Assembly: GCA_016124895.1 (NCBI GenBank)
Contig: WGMU01000190.1
Span: forward strand, 1 to 40,282
DNA from: a bacterium
GTDB lineage: Bacteria; Planctomycetota; Planctomycetia; Planctomycetales; Planctomycetaceae
Length of the DNA: 40,282 nt
Reading direction: 5' to 3'
Shown here piece after piece: positions 35,301-40,282 of this stretch. Position 1 is the stretch's first letter. Every line of letters starts with the position of its first letter. The notes beneath the pieces are model-generated. The model worked only from the letters and a program-made list of their open reading frames with translations. It did no database searches and was not told the origin of the DNA. The translations under genes and the position numbers were made by a program.

Positions 35301-36861
35301 GAATGGGTTGCTCGAAGGCAATCATCCGTTCCAGATTGCCTGGCTGAACGACGATCGCCGCGACTGCCTGCTCGAAGACGTTCGCGATCTGACGACTCAG
35401 GAACACATCGAGTTCACTCCGGCGATCGTGTTCGAGGGGAATGTCCCGGCCAGTCCGGCCAACAACCGCGACCTTGTTGAACTGGTCATGCACGAACCGC
35501 AGCCGTCGCTCGTCACAACTGCGTGGCTGGGCGAAGCGGTCGCGATCAAGCCGCACACGACAGTCTCGTTCCGTCGTCTGGCCGGAGCGAACCTGTTGAT
35601 CGTTGGCCAGAGTTCGCAGGGCGCACGAGGCATCATGGCGTCCGTCTTCGTCGCCGCGGCTGCTCAAATTGAACCGGTCAGTCCGGACGATGTCGTCTTC
35701 TCTGAGTTCGTCGACCGTGAAGCCGATTCAGACAGTACGACGTCAACTGCAGCAGCCAGCTCAGCCGCCGTCAACGATGCCTCGTCGATGCAGAATCAGC
35801 TCGACGCCATGAAGTCCTTCTCGTTCGCGAATCTGAAGATCGACGACCCAGTCGAGCCGGAAGCTCAGCAGAACGTCGCCGCAACGAAACACACGGCGCA
35901 GATCTACGTCCTTGATGGCGAACTCGCAGACGCGCCGGAAGTTGAGTTCTGGAGCGACCTTGCCGGACTTCTGCCACACCATATCCGCGTCGGTGGCCCC
36001 AGCGATTCGACGACGTTCCTCAACGAGCTGCATTCAGAATTGCAGTCACGGCAGAACGGTGAACCGCAACCGCCGGTTTTCCTGTTCATCGATAATCTGG
36101 GCCGCTTTCGTGACCTGCGCCGGGACGAGGACGACTACAGCTTCTCGTCGTCGAAGCAGGCCGCAGCAACGCCGGCAAAGCAGTTCGTCGAGATCCTGAA
36201 GAACGGCCCGGCGGTCGGTCTTCATGTCGTCGCCTGGGCCGACACGTACAACAACGCATCGCGCTGGATGACCAGTCAGACGATGCGGGAGCTGGAACTG
36301 CGCGTCGCGTTTCAGATGAGCGCGACAGATTCGAGCCACTTCATCGACTCGCCCGCTGCCGGCCGACTCGGGCAGAACCGCGCACTGCTCTATCTGGAGG
36401 AAACCGGCACGCTCGAAAAGTTTCGCCCTTACGGGGCATCGTACGACGACTGGTCCGCCCTTCTGCAGTCTGGCGAGGCATCGGCAGCAGCTTCTCTGGT
36501 TTCCTCGTTACCAGCTCCAGCAACAAACCTTGAAACCGAATCCGGTGACGACTCCGAACCCGAGACCTCAACGAGTCAAACTGCTGCGTCTGACGACGCC
36601 GAATCGTTACCAGCCAACGGGAACTCCAGGCTGATTACCGAAGCGCCGACGGACGAATCAGACATCGGTACAGACATGATTCCCGACTTCGCGGTCATCT
36701 CGGATGATGAACACGACGCCCCCGATGGCCTTTCGCAGGCAAGCCTCGAAGACGAAGACGCGTCGCACTCCGCAGCGGACAACGCCCCCGATGATGAGGA
36801 TTCGGACATCGAAGAAGAAACTGAACCGTGCGACGACCTGAGTTCCTGGACGATCCTGTAG
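32347..36861 (+). CDS. EssC-like FtsK/SpoIIIE membrane ATPase with coiled-coil N-terminus
   Basis: The 1504-residue protein starts with GTG 32347 (GGGAG about ten bases upstream). A coiled coil fills residues 20-210, followed by two transmembrane helices (about 215-243 and 257-280), a second coiled coil (290-460), and three ATPase modules. The first (about 490-720) has a degenerate P loop (GSAGRQ, 522-527). The second has a perfect Walker A GKTGSGKS at 785-792 and Walker B LLIDEF with D892-E893, plus SQTLGG. The third (about 1070-1390) is degenerate (GQSSQGARG at 1087-1095, FLFIDN). A long acidic disordered tail ends the protein (from about 1395). This is the EccC/EssC layout with coiled coils replacing FHA domains. 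It should sit in the inner membrane and drive transport, probably of the WXG-like protein encoded just upstream. Confidence 0.9.
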   Translation: MDQQFSTDRLQQLIQHLFDAIACRVDGQINLRQQHEQQLAAEAERSVAEREQRTAEYESERQQLQSEYDRRCAEAGTLFQAHYSAASEEYDEALRAINSQYEKDMVAATQEYDETKWMVVSYFDENAGGSPKQQFEQFEHNVLNTGEHLEVVSRELDELHESTIATLKKRRMWTDAALPQPRKPTGSSDSLIEQFETSSERFCELAAQLKRRKVPLLFAGFVPLILFLLLTVGVTGLAYLVVDPGWLDLKNPPQYEWIGLLSLGGLLFSAMLLGILFVVTRGKIEDLYEQAADSLVAARTYNSVWRRVTERELEKRRKEFDEWYGKLVNERDSRLAKNQERYDRLKNEYTNRRAQALNSANERYPAMMTSLTKQRDEALEVAHGEYPGRLRKLKDRYEWDLKRLDELRQANLTAINQQFAADWNEMTHDWMSAVAQTRQSAEQMTREAAAVSQAWADLAFGTWTPPSSIPPGVNLGEFRLSLEDIEHGLPDDERLIPPVTDFPLPAVLPFPNQTSMLIRATGSAGRQAAVNVLRVAMLRLLTTLPPGKVRFTIIDPIGLGENFSAFMHLVDYDELLVTSRIWTESTHIEQRLGDLTEHMETVFQTYLRNEFKTIEDYNDFAGEVAEPYHFLVIAGFPSNFSEQAARRLISILSSGPRCGVYTLMSVDPQLTMPPNFQLKEAAELATCLTWHDDAFSFDDERINWLPLTMRDVPEPDEFVRIVKRVGDASKDARRVEVSFDRIAPRTLWQQDSRKGLDVPLGRAGATKLQHMRLGKGTSQHVLIAGKTGSGKSTFMHILITNLALHYSPDEVEFYLIDFKKGVEFKTYASNRLPHARVIAIESDREFGLSVLERLDEILKERGDLFRNRGVQDIASFRDANPERMPRIMLLIDEFQEFFTEDDRLSQQASLLLDRLVRQGRAFGIHVMLGSQTLGGAYSLARSTLGQVAVRIALQCSESDAHLILSEENTAARLLTRPGEAIYNDANGLLEGNHPFQIAWLNDDRRDCLLEDVRDLTTQEHIEFTPAIVFEGNVPASPANNRDLVELVMHEPQPSLVTTAWLGEAVAIKPHTTVSFRRLAGANLLIVGQSSQGARGIMASVFVAAAAQIEPVSPDDVVFSEFVDREADSDSTTSTAAASSAAVNDASSMQNQLDAMKSFSFANLKIDDPVEPEAQQNVAATKHTAQIYVLDGELADAPEVEFWSDLAGLLPHHIRVGGPSDSTTFLNELHSELQSRQNGEPQPPVFLFIDNLGRFRDLRRDEDDYSFSSSKQAAATPAKQFVEILKNGPAVGLHVVAWADTYNNASRWMTSQTMRELELRVAFQMSATDSSHFIDSPAAGRLGQNRALLYLEETGTLEKFRPYGASYDDWSALLQSGEASAAASLVSSLPAPATNLETESGDDSEPETSTSQTAASDDAESLPANGNSRLITEAPTDESDIGTDMIPDFAVISDDEHDAPDGLSQASLEDEDASHSAADNAPDDEDSDIEEETEPCDDLSSWTIL

Positions 36862-37207
36862 TAGTCGGCAGCCACGGCGAGCAGCCGTGGTCTCTGCGGG
36901 CAAGGCAGGTTGGTCCGGTCAGGAACGATCCTCAGTCTGCGACTGTTTCGCCGACACGAATATCTCTGATGCGTGTCTTTCGCATGCGATTCCTGCCGCT
37001 TTGCTGAATCTGCCGGTCACGCGGGCGCAGTGCCTGATCCGAGGCTTCTGTTGCCCGAAGCGATCTTGTATAAGTGCTCGTGTCGGGTCACGATGGCTCG
37101 CCGTGACTGGTCGTCAACAGGCGGCGGACTGGAAGCGACGCTGTGTGCGGAATCCTCAATGTGAGGCTCCCTGGCAGTAGCCCGTTCCGGTCGATCTGGG
37201 AGTCAAA
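36862..37207. other. Intergenic region after the FtsK-like gene
   Basis: The 346 bases contain the hairpin at 36872-36890, an inverted repeat GTCACG/CGTGAC (37087-37092 and 37102-37107) and a TATAAG box at 37069-37074 that could serve the gene at 37208. No gene is recognised. Confidence 0.3.
36872..36890 (+). terminator. Hairpin after FtsK-like gene
   Basis: CCACGGC (36872-36878) pairs with GCCGTGG (36884-36890) around GAGCA, eleven bases after the stop codon. A following T-run is absent, so it is either a weak terminator or a REP-type element. Confidence 0.5.
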
Positions 37208-37612
37208 ATGAGCACCATCAGAACGGCATCCACCGAATTGAAGTACCATCCGGAAGCGTACCGGTTTGTGGATCAGGCTCTGCGGTACACGCAGAAGCAG
37301 CTCGGCCGGCTGCCGGATTCGGGCGAGCAGGAGTTCGACGAAGAGAGCGCTCATATCTCCGGACCGGAACTGCTGAACGGGATCCGCGAATTAGCGCTCG
37401 AAGAGTTCGGACTGATGACGATTCCCGTATTCCGCCATTGGGGTGTCCGCTCGACTGACGACTTTGGCAGGATCGTCTTCGACTTTATCGAACGCGGCGC
37501 AATGCGCAAGACGGACCGCGATCGACTCAGCGACTTCTTCGACGTCTATGGGTTTGATGAAGTCTTCGATCGCAATTACCGGATCGATGCTTCCCAGGCG
37601 TTTCGAAATTGA
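37208..37612 (+). CDS. Minf_1886-family (Planctomycetes/Verrucomicrobia-restricted) protein
   Basis: The 134-residue soluble protein shows the family pattern: LKYHPEAYRFVDQALRYTQK, HISGPELLNGIRELALEEFG, VFRHWGVRSTDDFGRIVFDF and RLSDFFDVYGFDEVFDRNY. The family is known as a conserved protein limited to Planctomycetes, Verrucomicrobia and relatives; its function is unknown. GGGAG stands six bases before ATG 37208. Its length is typical. It is followed at about 100 bases by a membrane protein on the same strand. Confidence 0.85.
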   Translation: MSTIRTASTELKYHPEAYRFVDQALRYTQKQLGRLPDSGEQEFDEESAHISGPELLNGIRELALEEFGLMTIPVFRHWGVRSTDDFGRIVFDFIERGAMRKTDRDRLSDFFDVYGFDEVFDRNYRIDASQAFRN

Positions 37613-37713
37613 TCGCAATTGTCGTCAGCACTGGCCGCCAGCGCCGCGAGTGGGACTCGTCGCTGTCGGATGTTCTCGAACCGGGCTTTTCTCAGCGCGA
37701 GGATTGATGGCGA

Positions 37714-38208
37714 GTGACCCGGTCGTCTGAGCCTGCTCGCGACGCAGCAGAACCGGCCGCGTCTTCGTCGGCCCCATCGACGCCTGCTGACCTGGCAGCC
37801 GCGAGGTCGAACAGCGGATTCCCCGCGCTGCATCGCGTTGTAGTGGTCGTATCTCTGTGCTGGTTGAGTCTGCTGTTCTGGATGGCAGCGACGTCTGCGA
37901 ATCCTGTTGTGCTCAATGCCGTACAGATTCTGAGGGCAGACTACGTTGTCAGCGCGGATGTCGAAGGTGGAGAAGTCAAAGCCATACTGAAACAGTGGCG
38001 CGGCGAACGACTGAACGCCGCGATCACGCTTCTCGAACGCAACGCTCTTCCTGACGGCAGCTACATCCTGCCGCTGACTCGTTCAGGCGACGGCTTCGTT
38101 GTGACGCCAATAACGGCGTCGGGCAAAAGCCCGACCGTTTATCCGGACACAGACGAAACACGGACGCAGTTGGTGGCGCTGCTCGAACAGAGACAACTGA
38201 AGAACTGA
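37714..38208 (+). CDS. Hypothetical single-pass membrane protein
   Basis: The 164-residue protein has an Ala/Ser/Pro-rich N-terminus, one transmembrane helix (LHRVVVVVSLCWLSLLFWMA, about residues 39-60) and a C-terminal domain outside it (VVSADVEGGEVKAILKQWRG, then LPDGSYILPLTRSGDGFVVT). I do not recognise the family. The start is GTG 37714, with AGGA about ten bases upstream; a nearby ATG at 37707 is in another frame and closes after seven codons. Convergent with carA (115-base gap). Confidence 0.6.
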   Translation: MTRSSEPARDAAEPAASSSAPSTPADLAAARSNSGFPALHRVVVVVSLCWLSLLFWMAATSANPVVLNAVQILRADYVVSADVEGGEVKAILKQWRGERLNAAITLLERNALPDGSYILPLTRSGDGFVVTPITASGKSPTVYPDTDETRTQLVALLEQRQLKN

Positions 38209-38323
38209 GACGATTGAAACGCCTGAAACTTCAGTTTCCGGTGTACGGCTTCCTTGACGGCGGCGTTCGATGGCAAGCCGGACACTCAGCCCGCCAAAAC
38301 GTCAGACGGCCAGCGAGCAGGTT

Positions 38324-39487
38324 TCAAACTCCAGCAGCCAACGTATTCTCCGTGAGCATTTCCCGAAACTGACCAAACAGGTAGTGGCTGTCGTGCGGAC
38401 CGGCGGAGGCTTCCGGGTGATACTGCACGGCGAAGGCCGGGTAATCCTTATGCCGGATACCTTCAATCGTCTGGTCGTTGAGATTGATATGCGTCACCTC
38501 AACGTTGGACGGAATCGAATCGGCGGCGAGTGCGAAGCCGTGATTCTGCGACGTGATCTCGACTCGACCCGTTTCCTGATTGAGCACCGGCTGATTGGCT
38601 CCGCGATGTCCGAATCGCAGCTTGAAGATGTCGAGCCCGCAGGCCAGCCCGAGAAGCTGATTACCGAGACAGATGCCGAAGATTGGTGTCCTGCCCAGCA
38701 GTCCCTGGATCGTCGAGATCGCGTAGCCGAGCGGCTGCGGATCGCCGGGGCCGTTTGAGAGAAACACGCCGGCGGGATCGAGTTCCAGAATCTGCTCGGC
38801 GCTCCATGTTCCAGGAACGATCGTCACTCGGCAGCCAAGCTGTCGCAGATGGCGCGGGATGTTCCATTTCATGCCATAGTCGATGGCGACGACATGCGGC
38901 CCCTCGACGGGAAGCTCCGTATGGATGCCTGCGTATCCCGCTGTGATCGGGTCGCGCACAATTGCGTTCAGACCTTCATCCCAGCCGAATTGGTCCGGCG
39001 GGATGACTCCTTTGACGAGATCCTGGCCAGCAAGTTCTGGACTCCGGCGGGCCTTCTCGACGAGCGAGTTGTTGTCAAGGTCTTCGGTCGAGAGGACGCC
39101 GGTCATTGCTCCTTGAACACGAATGCGGCGGACGAGGGCACGGGTGTCGAGACCTTCGATTCCGATGACGCCGTTCTCAGCAAGGTACGCATCAAGCGGC
39201 TTCTGCGAACGGAAGTTGCTTTCGTGTCGACAGAGTTCCTTGACCACGAATCCCCGCAGCGACAGGCCCTTGCTTTCGACGTCTTCCGGGTTAATTCCAT
39301 AGTTACCAATCAGCGGGTAGGTCATTGTGACAATCTGTCCGGAGTAGGACGGATCGGTCAGAATTTCCTGATAGCCGGTCATGCTCGTGTTGAAGCAGAC
39401 CTCGCCATAAACCTCACCGGAAGCACCAAAGGCACGACCCTCGAACACCGTCCCATCGACGAGTGCGAGTTTTGCAGGGCGACTCAT
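38324..39487 (-). CDS. carA: Carbamoyl-phosphate synthase small subunit
   Basis: CarA supplies ammonia from glutamine to CarB for carbamoyl phosphate in arginine and pyrimidine synthesis. The 387-residue sequence shows the CPSase small-chain N-domain (LALVDGTVFEGRAFGASGEV, FNTSMTGYQEILTDPSYSGQ, TYPLIGNYGINPEDVES) and a class I glutamine amidotransferase domain with nucleophile C273 in GICLGNQLLG and the His-Glu pair in VQYHPEASAGPHD. All catalytic residues are present and the length is normal. carB is not in the window. Start ATG 39487; no obvious Shine-Dalgarno sequence. Confidence 0.97.
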   Translation of the reverse strand: MSRPAKLALVDGTVFEGRAFGASGEVYGEVCFNTSMTGYQEILTDPSYSGQIVTMTYPLIGNYGINPEDVESKGLSLRGFVVKELCRHESNFRSQKPLDAYLAENGVIGIEGLDTRALVRRIRVQGAMTGVLSTEDLDNNSLVEKARRSPELAGQDLVKGVIPPDQFGWDEGLNAIVRDPITAGYAGIHTELPVEGPHVVAIDYGMKWNIPRHLRQLGCRVTIVPGTWSAEQILELDPAGVFLSNGPGDPQPLGYAISTIQGLLGRTPIFGICLGNQLLGLACGLDIFKLRFGHRGANQPVLNQETGRVEITSQNHGFALAADSIPSNVEVTHINLNDQTIEGIRHKDYPAFAVQYHPEASAGPHDSHYLFGQFREMLTENTLAAGV

Positions 39488-39583
39488 AATTGCAGACCGT
39501 CAGCGTAAGAGTGAACTCGGAGAGGAGCCAGCGGCATCAAAAGCGCGGCTCGCAGACGGAAGCGGCTTTTAGCAGACCATCCG

Positions 39584-39621
39584 CGCAAAAAGAAGAGACC
39601 AGCCCGCCGGACCGGTCTCTT
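39584..39621 (-). terminator. Intrinsic terminator of the ArsR-family gene
   Basis: On the minus strand AAGAGACC (complement of 39614-39621) and GGTCTCTT (complement of 39593-39600) form a perfect 8-bp stem, followed directly by TCTTTTTG. This lies about 110 bases after the arsR-like stop and upstream of carA on the same strand, so it insulates carA from the regulator. Confidence 0.8.
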
Positions 39622-39730
39622 GGCATTTCCATCAGCAGCGACCAGGCAGTCACAGTTTCCAGACGCCCCGCTGGACACCAACAAGGTGTTTGACTTGACG
39701 AGACGCAGCCCGCTAGTTCCCTGCCTTCTT

Positions 39731-40141
39731 TTACGCTTCTGCACCAGCCAACTGGCCTTCGTGCAGCAGAACATAGTTGCTGAAGCGGATCGAATCGCCG
39801 ATCTCTTCAGTCATGTTCGAGAAGAGTTTGGCGATAATCTGGTGAAACCGGCTCGACTGCACGGAATAGAAATTGTGCTTGCCGTCGCGGCGAACATCGG
39901 CCAGGCCGGAATCGCGAAGCAGTGCAAGATGGTGGCTCACAGCCGGCTGACTCTGCTGCAGGCGCTCGCATAAGGCGGTGACGTGTAGTTCACCTTCGCG
40001 GACAAGATAGAGCAGAATCCGCAGACGCGTCTCGTCAGCAAGTAGCTTGAAAACCTGAAGCAGCTCGCGTTCGAAGTCGCCGGGCAGTCCCGTTGAGGCC
40101 ACCTGGATTTCACGTTCCGTTTCCGGACAGGCTGTAATCAT
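39731..40141 (-). CDS. ArsR/SmtB-family winged-helix regulator
   Basis: The 136-residue protein has an N-terminal extension and an ArsR winged helix: VFKLLADETRLRILLYLVRE, GELHVTALCERLQQSQPAVS, HHLALLRDSGLADVRRDGKH. The recognition helix is QPAVSHHLALL. The usual arsenic/metal motif ELCVCDL is replaced by ELHVTAL; only C77-type cysteine remains in ALCERL, so metal sensing by that site is unlikely. The C-terminal helix (FSNMTEEIGDSIRFSNYVLL) would give the dimer interface. Its target is not shown; no adjacent transporter is visible. Start ATG 40141; a strong terminator follows. Confidence 0.88.
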   Translation of the reverse strand: MITACPETEREIQVASTGLPGDFERELLQVFKLLADETRLRILLYLVREGELHVTALCERLQQSQPAVSHHLALLRDSGLADVRRDGKHNFYSVQSSRFHQIIAKLFSNMTEEIGDSIRFSNYVLLHEGQLAGAEA

Positions 40142-40282
40142 GTTTCCACTTTCTGAAGATGTGTCCTGTCTGCAGGATGCCAGACCGGCAACCGCTGGCT
40201 CGCAAGCCTGAGCGACTACGCACGGTCGTGAATTTCCGATGGCTGGAACCTGCGGTGTGCTGAAAACGGATGGCTTCGCTGC
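40142..40282. other. Window edge upstream of the ArsR-family gene
   Basis: These 141 bases should contain the regulator's promoter. No further gene could be supported before the window ends. Confidence 0.3.

Noticed and set aside
1-40282. CRISPR arrays, rRNA genes, retrons or intact insertion sequences
   Set aside because: No regularly spaced direct repeats, rRNA signatures, reverse transcriptase motifs or complete transposase genes were seen on either strand.

Overview
The window reads as chromosomal DNA of a planctomycete (Planctomycetota, probably order Planctomycetales). Diagnostic content: the planctomycete haem/DUF families (PSCyt1-DUF1587-DUF1592-DUF1588-DUF1585, DUF1552, two DUF1501 proteins with twin-arginine signals), a Minf_1886-type protein known only from Planctomycetes and Verrucomicrobia, a divergent J-like domain, and a large coiled-coil FtsK-type ATPase. 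GC content is high and genes run on both strands in short blocks.

Region by region. 1-2800 is a graveyard: the 3' end of an unidentified gene, an RHS/YD-repeat cassette broken at both ends, an HsdR (type I restriction) gene cut right after its Walker A motif, and the first 41 codons of an IS110-type transposase. 2810-7235 holds a minus-strand pair, DUF1552 then the multi-domain cytochrome-like protein. 7443-9460 is a second decayed block: a truncated unknown gene, an IS1182-like 3' end, a frameshifted phage-like gene and the C-terminal part of a tyrosine recombinase running into tRNA-Thr(CGT). 9786-15628 has a small unknown gene and the flagellar rod/ring operon flgF-flgG-flgA-flgH-flgI-flgJ(N). 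15755-21549 carries a PLP decarboxylase, two DUF1501 genes, a small membrane protein and an orphan cytochrome oxidase subunit III.

21851-26717 is a plus-strand set: a lidless Hsp70, a J-like/MshEN/membrane protein, and a Ser/Thr kinase with a cyclic-nucleotide-binding domain. 26753-31781 (minus strand) holds an SDR dehydrogenase, a CPBP membrane protease, a TolC-like outer-membrane lipoprotein and a secreted protein with a possible LecA-like fold. 32056-36861 is the most interesting locus: a 79-residue WXG100-like helical hairpin followed by a 1504-residue EssC-like membrane ATPase, a minimal ESX/type VII-like pair in a diderm. 37208-40141 holds a Minf_1886 protein, a single-pass membrane protein, carA and an ArsR-family regulator with a clear terminator.

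Likely cooperating units are the flagellar operon, the Hsp70/J-like pair (possibly with the kinase), the WXG/FtsK pair, and the DUF1552/cytochrome pair. No CRISPR array, rRNA or intact mobile element was seen.
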